From Dipodascopsis uninucleata var. uninucleata (Eukaryota; Ascomycota; Lipomycetes; Lipomycetales; Lipomycetaceae): DNA of 64,000 bases. Within the stretch, counting starts at the first letter, position 1. Every line of letters starts with the position of its first letter. The DNA lies in assembly GCA_030568195.1 (NCBI GenBank), contig JAJLTO010000001.1:930001-994000 (forward strand), written 5' to 3'. A program made the position numbers and the translations under genes. The notes under the pieces are model-generated. The model did no database searches. It was not told the origin of the DNA and saw nothing but the letters and a program-made list of their open reading frames with translations. Of this stretch, positions 1 through 11,738 are shown piece after piece.

Positions 1-1
1 C

Positions 2-670
2 GGATGGACTTTACAGAAATTCTTAGTACAAGCTAAAGTGTTAGGATCAAATGAAAAATGGGAAGATGACCCAAATTTTGCTTTCTTTTTCAGAAATGTA
101 TGGGCAGATAACGCTGATGCCATTAGTAAGGCTTATTCTGGAACTGGAGCTTTGAAGACGGACTTTACAAGAACTGGTAAGCGAACCAAGAAGGGAGCGC
201 TTAATGACTTAATGAATTCTATCGAGCGATATGCTCGTAATAACTTTTTCGATGGACCGCGGCAGGATGCATACGATCTTTTCTTAGGAAACCATTTACC
301 ATTTGAAGTTGTTGAACCGCCGTTTGGCGATCATAGACCAATTTTGATTCAGTCTATGCCGTATGTGGCATATGGAGCGGTATTAATGATTGGTGCAGCA
401 ATTTATCTACCGCGAGGCAACGATGCAAAGCTCTCTATACAAATGTTTATTGGTCTTTGGTTCTGTGTTCTAGCGTATTCCTTATATTTCATATCCTCAC
501 ATGGATTAGCGTATGTTAATTGGCCACGGCTAGTACCTATGGACTATGTTTCAGAGCAGGAAGTTGTCAATGCTGGTACTGGCCGTATCACTGGATGGGT
601 TATGTCAGAGAAAAACAAATTAGAGACTAGAATTCGTGGATTGGAGGAGGGAAAGAAGAGAACTGAATAA
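2..670 (+). CDS. SAC1: SAC1 phosphoinositide phosphatase, C-terminal part (cut by window edge)
   Basis: The frame is open from base 2, so the gene begins left of the window. The visible 222 residues are the end of the Sac1 lipid phosphatase, which hydrolyses PI4P at the ER and Golgi. They include the family block NVWADNADAISKAYSGTGAL followed by KTDFTRTGKRT and the NNFFDGPRQDAYDLFLGNH block. Two hydrophobic segments separated by a short loop follow (around bases 350-410 and 440-520), matching the two C-terminal membrane helices of Sac1. The catalytic CX5R motif should lie upstream and is not visible. No intron is seen in this part. The tail is charged and ends GKKRTE. The neighbouring NOP7 gene is convergent. 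Confidence 0.93.
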   Translation, partial: GWTLQKFLVQAKVLGSNEKWEDDPNFAFFFRNVWADNADAISKAYSGTGALKTDFTRTGKRTKKGALNDLMNSIERYARNNFFDGPRQDAYDLFLGNHLPFEVVEPPFGDHRPILIQSMPYVAYGAVLMIGAAIYLPRGNDAKLSIQMFIGLWFCVLAYSLYFISSHGLAYVNWPRLVPMDYVSEQEVVNAGTGRITGWVMSEKNKLETRIRGLEEGKKRTE

Positions 671-1200
671 ATACAGAAGATCTGTCTTTCAAATTTCTAT
701 TAGCGACACTGTTAGAGCGTTGTGCGAAAAAGTCACGACGTATTCGACAACCTAATTGCTTGTGAAGTAATGAAGAAAGAAGAAAGCTTCTAAAGACGAT
801 TTAATATTACTCTTCTGATATTTTGTAAGATTTTTACTTCATCTCGAGCATCGTTTTCTTCTCCTTGTTACTATTGGTAACTAGAAATAGCTCGCTCAGA
901 AATATTTGAGTATATTTGAAGGTTGCGATTTTGTTTTCTGTAAATTTTTGTACTTTCTGCTTAGTTTCCATTTCGAATAGAAATACAGTAACTTTTATAA
1001 ATCACATGTTTAAGTTAGTTACCTTATGCTATATCTTTATTACAATACTCGTATATGGTCACAACGTTCTAACATTTTTAAAATATTTTGCTTGACAATT
1101 TTAGAATACTCCAAATTTAATGTAACATACAAAAACTTTTCTTTTCTATAAGAATATATATATATATATATATATATAAGTGTCCATTATCTCTAACAAC
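671..1200. other. Convergent intergenic region SAC1/NOP7
   Basis: About 530 bases of AT-rich 3' flanking DNA between two genes that point at each other. It holds a dinucleotide AT run (listed separately). I see no coding sequence or RNA gene. Confidence 0.7.
1154..1178. repeat. (AT)n microsatellite
   Basis: An uninterrupted alternating AT run of 25 bases, about 20 bases beyond the NOP7 stop codon. Likely a length-variable simple repeat in the NOP7 3' UTR. Confidence 0.95.
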
Positions 1201-3281
1201 TTACTTCCTTTGTTTCTTATTTTTCTTAGACTTATCGCTCTCATTGTTAAGATTCTGTCGTTTTGGTACTCGATTAAAAGTCTCAACCTTTCGTCGCTTA
1301 GTCTTAAGTAGTTCTTTTCGCAGCTCCTTCTTTTTTATGCCGTACTGCATCTGATTATATAACTTCTTCTGCTTGTTCGTCATCATAATCTTACGCAAAT
1401 CCTTCTCCTCAGCGGCTTGTTTCTCCTCAGAAGTTTGTTTTGGACGACTTGGAGCATCACGTCTCTTACGCTTCTTTGACACTTGCTCAGCCTTCGAATA
1501 CACGATGCCTTTAGCTTCCGACTCGATTTCTCTTTGGTACTGTATGGTATCATCCTCGTCTTCATCTTCTTCAGCATCTTCGGCATCTTCTTCGGCATCT
1601 TCTTCGGCATCCTCTTCAGCATCTTCTTCAGTTTCTTCCACTTCCTCCTCAACATTCTCTATCTCCACTTCGTCACCCTCCTCTTCAGTACGCTCTAACC
1701 TCTCTTCGGGATCATAGCCAGCTCCATCTCCCCAAGGACTCAAATGAGGAGGCAACGTAGCACCAATAGCATATTCATCGACGGGTAACAATTTGCCAGT
1801 GTTAAGAGAGTCAAACACCCACTGAGGTTGGATATATACTCTGCCAGGTACCTTGGAAACTAATACTGGTCGATCCGAGATCTGATGTGTGACATGAGAG
1901 AGAAGAGTATCAACTTCACGCTTTCGAGCATCCAGATCAATATTTGCAGCCTCAACTTCTGGGAGTGAATCTGGATCGACATTAATATAAGAATCAATGG
2001 AAGCTTCTGATATGACATTTCCACCCATAGACAAAATAACAACTTCGAGCAAGTCAAGAGGAACCTCACGTCCAATATAGAATGTGAAAGGTGCCATCAA
2101 GGTCTTGATTGCTTCCTCAGGAGAAAGTGCCTCAGGTTGCGGAAGGACATCAGAAACAATTGTTTCAGTATTCGGGAGAGGAGTGAAAGAATCCAAAGTA
2201 TCAATTACCTGGTCTTCCTGACTCTCATTCTGCTCTTCTAAGTCAGCTGATACATCAATTTCCTCATTGGATTTATTAAGAATGGTGGATAAGGTTTCTG
2301 CTCTTGCAGCCATATCATTGTCTGTAATTGCAGGTTTACTATTACCAGATAATCCTTCAACTTTTAAATAGTCGTCAGCTCTCTTGCTCTCCAAAATATA
2401 AGCAGTTATACCACCCACGCCTAATTCTTTAACGGAGTCTATCTTTGGAGGATACACCAGGCCACTATCAGCATACAGTTTGTAAAGAGTGAATTGGAGC
2501 AAAGTCAGGTAGAACTCCAAGAAGGTAAGCATAATTCGGAAATCAATATCTGCCGGAACATTCTGAGGAAACTTGAAAGGTACTAGCCAAGTGACTTCCT
2601 GACCACGGACTTCAGCTTGATAGTAAACTCCTTTGATAGAAACGAATGATTTCTTGAGAAGTTTCTCTCTAGCAACGTACGCCATCCACTGACTACAGAG
2701 TCGTTCAGCGTCCTGCGTCACGCGCGACGCAACCTTGTCACTAGCAGGCATAGCAGAAAACAAAAATAGCATGCAAAGGGCATCATCAAGATCTCTAATT
2801 GCGTCCAAGAAAGTAGGATAACGTTCTTTAATAATTCGATCCAGCTTGTATCGTGGACGGTTATCGTCCAATCTCTTAGCATCCGAAACATCACCTCGAC
2901 CTAGTGCTCGAGACAATTTCTTAGCAAACGCCTTATGATCTCGAAACTTCTGGATGACAGGCTCATGGAGCAAATACTGGATATCCTTCGAATAATAGAA
3001 CGTAGTTGGTGCGGTAGATCCTTTATTAGCCTTCTTTGCAGAGCGAGGCGCTCTTGGATAGATTCCCTTGAAAATACATATACGTCTAGATCATACAATC
3101 GAAAAGACAAGTAGTCAATGAACAATATTAGCAAGTTGAAATTAATACACACATTTATTTTATCCAATTTCATTTTTACATACCTGAAGTCTGCGAGGGA
3201 GAGCTGCAACTTCTTCACCGCTTGAGTTCTGGTAATGAAGTTTTTCGCTGCTCCTGCCTCGTGTTTCTTTTTTATCCTCAT
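1201..3281 (-). CDS. NOP7: Pescadillo homologue, ribosome biogenesis factor Nop7
   Basis: Exons on the minus strand are 3281-3184 and 3085-1201, with a 98-nt intron that splits an Arg codon. The product is 660 aa, somewhat longer than yeast Nop7 (605). The pescadillo N-terminal domain is clear: [19 protein letters not shown], then the [20 protein letters not shown] block. A BRCT domain follows at about residues 365-468 ([13 protein letters not shown] to [13 protein letters not shown]). A highly acidic stretch at about 501-541 is built from EEDA repeats, and the tail is lysine-rich. In the family, Nop7 works with Erb1 and Ytm1 in 27S pre-rRNA processing for the 60S subunit. The start ATG gives [15 protein letters not shown], typical of the family. 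The upstream region is shared divergently with the acid phosphatase. Confidence 0.95.
1561..1640. repeat. Coding minisatellite for EEDA repeats in NOP7
   Basis: Roughly 12-base units reading GAAGAAGATGCC on the minus strand are repeated about five times with small variation, encoding [12 protein letters not shown]. The stretch lies in the acidic linker after the BRCT domain and probably varies in length between strains. Confidence 0.8.
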
Positions 3282-3834
3282 TTCTAGAGATCTCTAATAA
3301 TATGCCTTCTACTTATTTGGTAAACCTTCTAAAAGTAAAAAAACTCTCATTAACAAGAATTATCGGCTAGTATGTCGATCTTTCCACTAGGATCTCTGCA
3401 AGACTGTCCGTCGAATTGAGGAATCTCGACTAAGTAGGTGAAATAATTTTCTATTAAAAAATTTTTTATTATTGGGAGAGAAGTTATAAGATCCCAAAAT
3501 GCATTGTAAAAAATCAGGTCGCACTTATGCAGGGGTGTATTGTACCTTGTGATGATAACCCTAAACAAGTACTACCGCCTTATTATAGTAGAAGCATCGG
3601 AAATGCGAACATGTTATTTTAGCATACTTGAACTTATCTACTAGAGAAAGATCTCGATCTTGTTATACCTTGGACATGTTTATGGAGGGCAGTCTGCATA
3701 AAAAGCTGACTGGATTAGTGTATGTAGAGAGTCACGACTGGATAAATATACTTAAGGGATGTGGTAGCGAGATCGCAAGGAATACAAAATAAGAGGCAAT
3801 AAACCTGCTCATCTTTCGAGAACGAAAACTATTA
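3282..3834. promoter_or_regulatory. Divergent promoter region NOP7 / acid phosphatase
   Basis: 553 bases between two genes transcribed away from each other, so both promoters must lie here. A TATA-like ATAAATATA lies about 90 bases before the acid phosphatase ATG. I see no convincing CACGTG phosphate-response site. Confidence 0.5.
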
Positions 3835-5409
3835 ATGGCGTCTCAGTGGAGAGCTGTCACAGCTCTGATTACGATAGTGTTGGCAATAGCAATAGCACCA
3901 TTTTTGGCCTCATCCAGAGAAGTCGGTCAAGAAATAGCTTTCATATTTAAGAATGCCTGTTCAGAGCAGTGGAACTTATTTCATCATCTTGGCGGAAATG
4001 GTCCATGGGTACCTTATAAGACCGATATAGACATAGATCTTGGATCTCACTGTTCGGTGAGCCAGGTCCATATTTTGAGCCGGCATGCCTCCCGATATCC
4101 AACAAAGTCGGTAGGTATGAGAATACAAAGATTCCAGCTAAGAATTCGCCTCGTAGCAGAAAAGTTAAGGACTGTTTTACCTTTTTTAAATGAATGGCCA
4201 GATGCATTTCCAGTGGGAGAAGAAATTTGGTTTGAGAATTTGACAAGATCAGGTGAATATTCTGGGGTGAAAGCATCATTTGAAGCAGGAATGGAGTTTC
4301 GAGACAGATATAAGGATCTGATTGACAATGATGATATTGAAATACCTTCAATATTTTCTTGCTCATGTACCAGGGTACTTGAGACTGCAAAACATTTTGC
4401 TGCTGGATTCTATGGAATACCTGTTGATGAAACAGTCAGACATGTGGTTGTTCCGGATAAAGATTACAATAGAGGAGGAGATACTTTAACACCGGTAAAA
4501 CAGTGCAGGGCATATCTCAACGATCACAAAAGTGGCAGGAAACGTGGATACGACATGCTACAGCTTTACAAGAATAATTTCCTAAATCCTATTGCTGAGA
4601 GATTAAATTCCATGATTACCGATGACGACGAACGAGCTTTTGTTAGCAGTAATGAAGGTAAAAATGACGAAATTCACAATAACAATATCGACGACTACAA
4701 GTTCACCAATCAGGATATTTGGACGATGTTCGAACTTTGCGGGTTTGAAATTCTAATCCGAGGCACTAGCCCATGGTGTGATATATTTATGGAGTCTGAG
4801 TGGGAGCAATTCGAGTATGCAAGAGACCTGTTACACTATTATAGAACAGGGCCGGGTACGCCTTACAGCAAGGCTATGGGATTTTTGTACCTAAATGCTA
4901 CGACTAGATCACTCATTAGTGGTCCGGATTTATATGGAAGGACAATGTTTTCATTCGCCCATGACGGTGACATCATCCCACTTTTGAGTGTTCTAGGTGT
5001 TTTAGATGAAGAGAATGAAGACGGCTCGACGAAACACTTATCTGAGGAAAAAATCATGCCAGATAGAAAATGGAAGCTATCCACAATTGTACCCATGCTC
5101 GGTCGTATAGCTATTGAGCGTATCACTTGCTTAAGTACTGATGGCATGGATGAAAGTATCGGGGTTAGACTGCTGATAAATGATGGAGTAGTTAGACTAG
5201 CTGCCTGTGATGCTAATAAAGTCGATCTGCTACCGAATGGTACGTGTCCGATTGAAATATTTGAAAAGATCGTATCTGACATCGGGCACAAAATTGGGTC
5301 CTTCGAGGAAGCATGCGATCTAGATGAACGAGAAGGAGGCCATCATATCACCTTTTTGAAGCAAGAAAAGCATGTAAATCCTGGGGAATTCCATCTACGT
5401 AGAGATTAA
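3835..5409 (+). CDS. Secreted histidine acid phosphatase
   Basis: An intronless 524-aa protein starting with a hydrophobic signal sequence (about residues 9-26, LITIVLAIAIAPFLAS). It belongs to the histidine acid phosphatase (phytase/PHO5-like) family. The nucleophile motif is SRHASRYPT with R83 and H84, having Ala where the canonical RHGxRxP has Gly. The proton-donor motif is FAHDGDIIPLL with H376-D377. Cysteines and an N-glycosylation sequon (NATT) fit an extracellular or periplasmic enzyme that releases phosphate from organic esters. It is slightly longer than yeast Pho5 (467 aa). It could act as acid phosphatase, phytase or an inositol-phosphate phosphatase; the sequence does not decide. 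It shares a divergent upstream region with NOP7. Confidence 0.9.
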   Translation: MASQWRAVTALITIVLAIAIAPFLASSREVGQEIAFIFKNACSEQWNLFHHLGGNGPWVPYKTDIDIDLGSHCSVSQVHILSRHASRYPTKSVGMRIQRFQLRIRLVAEKLRTVLPFLNEWPDAFPVGEEIWFENLTRSGEYSGVKASFEAGMEFRDRYKDLIDNDDIEIPSIFSCSCTRVLETAKHFAAGFYGIPVDETVRHVVVPDKDYNRGGDTLTPVKQCRAYLNDHKSGRKRGYDMLQLYKNNFLNPIAERLNSMITDDDERAFVSSNEGKNDEIHNNNIDDYKFTNQDIWTMFELCGFEILIRGTSPWCDIFMESEWEQFEYARDLLHYYRTGPGTPYSKAMGFLYLNATTRSLISGPDLYGRTMFSFAHDGDIIPLLSVLGVLDEENEDGSTKHLSEEKIMPDRKWKLSTIVPMLGRIAIERITCLSTDGMDESIGVRLLINDGVVRLAACDANKVDLLPNGTCPIEIFEKIVSDIGHKIGSFEEACDLDEREGGHHITFLKQEKHVNPGEFHLRRD

Positions 5410-6374
5410 TGAGAAAATAATAACATGCTACCCTAAGTCTGGGGATCTAAATGCACTCTTAGTCATACCAACCTGAAGCGCACATAAGGAATACATCGAT
5501 GGATCATCATAGATTATCAGTAGAAGCTCTATAATAAAAGAAAAGCTTTGATGATAAGGTAACCATTGATATTAACAGTTAATGGTGAAACAAAACAATA
5601 CTAATACGAGACTGATAGATAACTTATGAAAAAAAAACAATAGGACACTGATACTAATAATATAAATATAAACAACTAGTAATAAAAGAGTAATCATAGT
5701 CATAACATAGGAGAAAAAGACCAATAAAGTTTGTATATGTATGTATGTTCAATATGTAAGAGTAATCCGACCACCAACCAAAACAATTTAATAGGAACAG
5801 ATAAGAAACAGAAATAAGCAATCAATGCCTTCAAACCAATTGAACCCAAGAGATTGAAGAGCTATGCTTCATATAGTTCGTTAGTTTGACAGATAATAGA
5901 AACAAATAAATACGTGGAAGCCGGTATGATAAGGTAGTTTGGGCCAGACAACATAAGGAAAATTGTTTAAAAAATACACGCTGAAACACAAAATTTTTAG
6001 ACATGCAAAAAGAAAAAGCAGACACCTGAGAGCATATAAAAAAAGAATATGATCTGCCATATGTTATCTAGCGACATAATGACAATGAGTTCTCGAAAGA
6101 AGTTAAACACAGATATTGATAGGTCAAATAATCGTAATTACTACAACCCAGTCCTAGTCAATCGAAAATTAAGCTAAGCGATATATATCCCTATTATAGA
6201 TTGTTAAGCAGGAGACAAAGGATAAGAGTAGCATATTAACGATGATAAAGTTATGTAATGTCTCCCAAGAAATAAAATCAGTATTCTTAAGACCGAATGA
6301 CAACCTCCAAATTATTCTCGCGTAAATATATGTACGTATGCATATATACATGTATTGAAAACACAGTGTATTGC
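5410..6374. other. Convergent intergenic region, acid phosphatase / PPZ
   Basis: 965 bases of A-rich DNA between two convergent genes. It must contain both 3' UTRs and polyadenylation signals. Short open frames here have no recognisable similarity and poor composition. No RNA gene seen. Confidence 0.6.
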
Positions 6375-8042
6375 TTAAAAACTTTGTGGTACTTGAGAAG
6401 CAGGTGGACTAGAATGCATACCATTCTTTCGTTCATATTTACCTCTCTTCATTTCTTGTTTAAGAGCCACGGAATCCAAAGGTTTCAAGAGCTCAAAACT
6501 GCAGAGTAACTCTTCCGACACTGACATAACTGCTCCCCAGTTATCAAATTCACCACAATAATTAGGCGCGGAAAACACCGTAACAAGGCTACGATCATTG
6601 AAAAATTCGTAACCATCTTCAACCACCATGTGTGCTCTGCAAACAAGATCGAATTCAAATTTCGCCAAAAACTTATTAATGGCCGACTTTCCATAGCAAT
6701 AAGAGACGCCTCGCTCATTGTCCTCCCAATCATTGGGAGTGTCCGTGGGATCAGACCACAGCAAGTCATTCAGCAAACCATAATCAGGGACATCCGTGGG
6801 ACGCACTATGTCTCGAATTTCATCCATAGAATTCAAAACTGGCGATAAGCCACCATGCACACAAAATATTTTCAGCGCAACTATAGATGCGATTGGTAAT
6901 GTATTGAAGCAATCGATAAATGTTTTCCACACCTTTATGCTACAGCGACGTTTGCACTCATCGTAAAATCCATATACTCGTGTAACATTTGCACACTCAT
7001 GGTTTCCACGTAGTAAGAAAAAATTTTCAGGATACTTAATCTTGTACGCTAGTAGTAGAAGGATGGTCTCTAGACTCTGCTTCCCTCTGTCAACGTAGTC
7101 TCCAAGGAACAGATAGTTTGCTGCAGGTGGAAATCCGCACATTTCAAAGAGGCGAATCAAATCATTGTATTGGCCGTGAACATCACCAACGATTTTTACA
7201 GGTGGTGAGAGTTCAAGTAATGTTGGCTGGGAAAGAAATATCTCTCGAGCGGTTCGACAAATAGTTTGAATTTCTGCGTTCTTTAAACACAAGTTTTTTG
7301 TTATTTTGCCGGAATAAGCAACATCTAGCAAGCGTTGGATAATCTCATCGATATCTAAAGATGGACTACCCATATCATTAGTAGGAGGAGTTCCTGAGAT
7401 ATTATCTCCTCCACTGAACGATCCCTTGCGTGATATTATCATATTGTTAAGAGGCTGCTCAAGACCAGTAATATCCTCCTTCGAAATCGACGATTGTCCT
7501 TCAACATTCTTGCTAAAGCTTCTAGCACTTCCACTACTACTTGATCGATGATGTCGACGACCAGTCGGAACTTCGAGACTTATAATTTCATCAGGAGTTG
7601 TGGGACTAACATTTTCTTGTACAACTGTGTATACACCAGAAGCAGAAGCAGAACTGCTGCTACCTTGACGACTATGGTTGTTTCCAGAGCTCTCTACCGT
7701 CGCATCAAAAGAGCGACGCATTAAAATTGGTTCTTTGGGTTCCAATACTTGCATCGAAGGAGGAAGTAATGAATTATCGAATGTAGCTGTGGTAGGTGAC
7801 GGAACCTGTGATTGCTCAGGAGTTGAATTAACTAACTGTCCCATTGATCTTGAATATGGAGGAGTTGAAGGGGGATCGGCAGCTCCAGGGACTGAGTTAT
7901 TGTCATTATTGCTGTTAGATGAAACTAACTTGGATCTGATTGACTTAATTGATCTAGAAGATCCTTGTGTATCACTTCGACTGAACGAAGGATATGATTG
8001 TAAACCATCTCCGTTCTTGGACTTGGAGCTGTTATTTCCCAT
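6375..8042 (-). CDS. PPZ1: Ser/Thr protein phosphatase of the Ppz/Pzh1 type
   Basis: A single exon encodes 555 aa. The N-terminus MGNNSSKSK is a good N-myristoylation signal, as in yeast Ppz1. Residues 1 to about 235 are Ser/Asn-rich and low in complexity. A PP1-like catalytic domain fills the rest: GDVHGQ near 286, GDYVDRGKQ near 314, [19 protein letters not shown] near 343, then CVHGGLSP and [14 protein letters not shown]. All metal-binding residues expected for PPP enzymes are present. Ppz phosphatases control monovalent-cation homeostasis, salt tolerance and cell integrity and are inhibited by Hal3-type proteins. The myristoylated Ser-rich extension favours Ppz over PP1 itself. Confidence 0.95.
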   Translation of the reverse strand: MGNNSSKSKNGDGLQSYPSFSRSDTQGSSRSIKSIRSKLVSSNSNNDNNSVPGAADPPSTPPYSRSMGQLVNSTPEQSQVPSPTTATFDNSLLPPSMQVLEPKEPILMRRSFDATVESSGNNHSRQGSSSSASASGVYTVVQENVSPTTPDEIISLEVPTGRRHHRSSSSGSARSFSKNVEGQSSISKEDITGLEQPLNNMIISRKGSFSGGDNISGTPPTNDMGSPSLDIDEIIQRLLDVAYSGKITKNLCLKNAEIQTICRTAREIFLSQPTLLELSPPVKIVGDVHGQYNDLIRLFEMCGFPPAANYLFLGDYVDRGKQSLETILLLLAYKIKYPENFFLLRGNHECANVTRVYGFYDECKRRCSIKVWKTFIDCFNTLPIASIVALKIFCVHGGLSPVLNSMDEIRDIVRPTDVPDYGLLNDLLWSDPTDTPNDWEDNERGVSYCYGKSAINKFLAKFEFDLVCRAHMVVEDGYEFFNDRSLVTVFSAPNYCGEFDNWGAVMSVSEELLCSFELLKPLDSVALKQEMKRGKYERKNGMHSSPPASQVPQSF

Positions 8043-10553
8043 AATGCTAATACGCTATATTATAATTAAATTAGTTCTCAAATAAACTACCGTAAAATAG
8101 TGTCCAAAGCACAGTTGACGAATACAATGAGTGATGGAAAAGTTATTAAGCTGTAATCTAATAATATTGTAAGGCGATCGATCAATATGAAAACCGTCCC
8201 GATTATTTAAATTTCCTTTCTTCGTTCTCAAAATCAAGACACTACAATACAGTTTTGAAAGTATCCTAGACTGTAGCCTTAAATGGCCGCGCGCCTACAT
8301 ATGTTGATGTACCGCTCACAAGATATGCTAGCTCGTGGACTAGCAGAGACGGACAGCAGCAAAAATTAAAAGAGAAATTTACCTTAATAAAAAATTTGCA
8401 GACTATTGTAGGTTGGCTCTTTCAATGCAGAACACAAAATATAATATACCAGTGATTAAAGAAGATATGGCTAACTCCGAACTGCTAAATCTCCAACCGG
8501 GTTCACAAATAAGAACGAGCGCCGCCTAACTTCGAGATCAAGATTAATCCTAAACCAAGGGTTCCAAGTTAGAAAGTAATTTCACACGTATATATATAAC
8601 TTGAAAATAGATGTGTGAATGCGAGGGATGTAGATGTGTTCAACCGTTGCACGGACACTCTTCGGACACCAAAGTCTTGATTTATTAATCTCTCCGATCT
8701 CAGATCTCGAAATGAGCGTGTTGATGGCAAGTAAATTAATCGACGCTGTTTAATCCTGCTCCATCTCGGTTTCGGTTCGACACAACAAAGGGAGTAGCAT
8801 AACTTAACGGATCAAACGAAAGATAGAATAATATTTATGGCAACTAGTAGTGAAGGGATTTTGTAATGAAGAGAAAAGGGATTGTCGCTGAGTAAGACAT
8901 GTAATTATAGTCGAGTTTGGTGAGAGTCAGACAAAACAAAGATAGCCACTTTTGCTAAATCTCTGACGTCGCGTCCTTATAATTCGTAATCTGCAATCCA
9001 GAAGTCTGAAGAAGAAAGAATCTCGATATGGAAATTACCTAACAACAGACGAGATGAAAGAATACTTGTTCTTATCTCACTTCCACGAATGCTGACCACC
9101 TTGTACTCCGGATTATAAACACCCCAACGGACCAACTAATTCCTCTCGCTGCACTCAAATACTGTAATTTGCTTAATTATGTATTACTCACCTATTTCCT
9201 TACGGCACCTTATACGTTTGTTAGTGCTTTTTGGCCTTTGCTCCAGTTACTGATCACTTTATCCAGGAGCTGATCGAGGACAATCTGCTACTACAATTCC
9301 TACTCTATTCTATATTCTGGGTGTTGGGTTGTTATTACCCTTACCCTTTGATCTCACTCTTACACACGCGCTTTTGTATTACTAGAGTTTCGCCTGGTAC
9401 CGGGCAGTTCTGTCTGTCAAAATGAATACGATCTGTCGAGGAGGTGAGATATTGGGCTGAAAAAAGATTTATTATGACAGAATACACCTTAGTTGCTGTC
9501 AGATTGTGAAATGGGACTGCGTTGAAGTAGAGATAAAGCATTATATAGCGATTAAGCTACTTTAAAGGGGGTGATTTGGTGACCCACTGACCGGACTTAA
9601 TTAGTAAATACGTACATATAAACATATCTAATGGACGAAGAACGCATATGCATTACTGGCACAGGATATCCCTGTAATCATATACACATTTGTAGTCTTC
9701 ATTACTTTTTATTTTATTTTGCAGATTGTATTTTTTAGGTATCTTCAAATACGTCTTGACATGGATTTTGCTCGTTAGAAGAATCTATCTGCAGCTGAGC
9801 CAAGGGCAACATAAACTCAATGTCGAGGCCACACACAAGCATGAGCTATATATAGTAGGAGCCTGATCCAGAACTACAATGTGACGTGTAAACATAATGT
9901 TTAAAATTACAAGCTTCAATAAATGGCCAATCTCCCACAAGTAATCCACTTATGCCTGAATGGATTGCGTTACGTATTCCGTATAAATTCTGAGTGTAAC
10001 AGGAAACGAGTGGAACGAAGACTTTAAAGATTTTTATAAAAAACGTCTTTCCTCCCTATTCGAGTAAAATTACCCGTAGTACGTGGTTTGACAGGTAATC
10101 TGCCACATGTGGAGATTTGTGGCTGAGGCTCGTCCGCTTTTAGCGTCGGAGCCCTATTTAATATAAACCACTAGTGACTGTGCGCTTGTAGTAAATAATA
10201 GTACGTACATTTATACACTGGAAAAAAATTTTCTACTACTCACTTCTTCAAGCATATTGTCTTCAAGTGTTCTAATTGTTATCTAGCGTAGCTAATCAGA
10301 AGCTATCCATCTCAGAGACATATTAAATAGTAATTGATCTCTTTGTATTATGTTGTAATTGTTCTGTTTCATTCAATTATATTCCGTATCTAATAATACC
10401 CATTTCAAGTGTCTGCTCGTGGTCTAACATCTTCCGGTTCTTCGATTTTATGGTTCTTCGATTTTACGGTTTATAGAAAGCGGAAACGTGATGTTAAGGT
10501 GTAAGGTATGTATCTTTTGTGTATAGTTTGCTCTGCAGATAGAAATGGAAGTG

Positions 10554-10563
10554 TATATATAAA
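10554..10563 (+). promoter_or_regulatory. TATA-box-like element
   Basis: TATATATAAA followed by GGCGCG on the plus strand. No protein gene follows, so it may serve a non-coding transcript. A 34-codon open frame beginning MENNMNRYSDL starts about 115 bases downstream and ends just before the candidate intron. Confidence 0.3.
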
Positions 10564-10790
10564 GGCGCGTCCAGATGTCGTACTAGAACACTGCACAATG
10601 AAGAACGATACCGAGAATTTTCGTATGATGAACATTCATTAAAATTATCAACTAGAAGCTGTTACTGACACTACTATGGAGAATAATATGAATCGCTACT
10701 CTGATCTACATAAAAATTCTATGTTACTGTCTATTTCTAAAGAGTACGCCTACTATTTGAACCGATCAATGAGCTAACAGATGTTTATAG

Positions 10791-10928
10791 GTAAGAATTT
10801 AAACGATATTATATAAATTCACACATTTTTAGAGTAGAGATTTGTCTAATACATATAATATACATGCAAATATAAACATATAAAATTATTTAGTCTATTT
10901 TCAATTTTACTCATCTTTTGTATTTCAG
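10791..10928 (+). other. Candidate intron in a non-coding transcript
   Basis: A sequence with a consensus donor (ATAG|GTAAGA) and a strong pyrimidine-rich acceptor (CTTTTGTATTTCAG|GT), 138 bases long, in the size range of this genome's introns. No continuous coding frame crosses it. If transcribed from the TATA box at 10554, the product would be a spliced RNA running towards, and perhaps antisense to, the SYM1 3' end. Confidence 0.25.
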
Positions 10929-11019
10929 GTAGAAGTTGGTCAACAACAATCCATATCTGACATTAAAATACTGTAGGACAAGTCACAAGAACGTAAGTAT
11001 CTGTGGGAGAATATGCATC

Positions 11020-11738
11020 TTATTTGACCAGCTTTTCGATGCTTTGTTCAATCTTCTCTTCTGCCATGTGCTCGACCTCTGCGATCAACGGTAGGGCCTT
11101 CTCGATATCTGCTGCGCTGAACCATGAGAGATATGAATTCCATGCAATGCTTATAACATTCACAAACAGAAGTCTGTACTCGAGAGGCATCAATCTGAAA
11201 TTAATTAGCTGAACAATGGGCCAGACTGCATAGTTTCCAACCATGGTAGGTCCCCATTTGGTCTTAATCTCGTGCTTTATTTCCTCCCACGGTTGCATTT
11301 GCAAGACACCCATGCTGACATAAAAGGATGCTATCCCGAAGGGTGCCCATATTGTTTGGTCAGCTGCCATTCTTGCTAAAGCCTCTATATTTGGTCGTCC
11401 GGGGATCACTATTCTGGTAGAAATAAGTCTATACCATTGGGACACCATAGGAGCAAACACAACTCCTCCATGAAAACACAAACGTAAGGTTCGAATATAG
11501 TCGTATTTCTTCTTCTCTCCATTATCTAGCCCAGGGAGTGCTAACTGTGCAATTGCATCTCCAATACCGAATAATACCTGGCATAGTTAGCAGTGATATT
11601 GTAATGGTGCTAAGCGGCTTGACTACGACGATGCCTCAATTTTTAGATACAATAATAACTTACTCCAGTAGATACACATTGCGTGAGAAGAGGTCGCGCG
11701 ACTAATTTTGCGTTATACCACTTATAAAAAGAAGCCAT
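11020..11738 (-). CDS. SYM1: Mpv17/PMP22-family inner-membrane protein (Sym1-like)
   Basis: Exons on the minus strand are 11738-11664 and 11577-11020, with an 86-nt intron; the product is 210 aa. The start gives MASFYKWYNAKLVARPLLTQ, the usual family opening. Family hallmarks follow: GIGDAIAQ, then RTLRLCFHGGVVFAPMVSQW, the WAPFGIASFY segment, and the C-terminal VWPIVQLINFRLMPLEYR block ending VNVISIAWNSYLSW. Four hydrophobic stretches fit the four-helix topology. Yeast Sym1 is a mitochondrial inner-membrane pore-like protein needed for ethanol use at high temperature; peroxisomal PMP22-like members also exist, so location is not certain. The gene sits alone between two gene-poor stretches. 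Confidence 0.9.

Larger units (their letters stand above)
8043..11019. other. Gene-poor region upstream of PPZ (about 3 kb)
   Basis: Almost 3 kb without a supportable protein gene in a window where genes otherwise lie a few hundred bases apart. The longest open frames are about 65 codons, begin at non-ATG codons and lack family similarity. The left part must hold the PPZ promoter and 5' leader. The right part (10554-11000) has a TATA box and an intron-like segment, listed separately. I looked for tRNA B-box patterns and found none that folds. Confidence 0.5.

Noticed and set aside
8480-8800. GGTTC-containing stretches resembling tRNA B boxes (near 8500 and 8770).
   Set aside because: Neither has a pairing T-stem nor an A box and acceptor stem at the proper distance. 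No tRNA is called in the window.
9231-9425. 64-codon frame in the gene-poor region.
   Set aside because: It begins at a TTG, is hydrophobic and low in complexity, and has no recognisable similarity or splice support.
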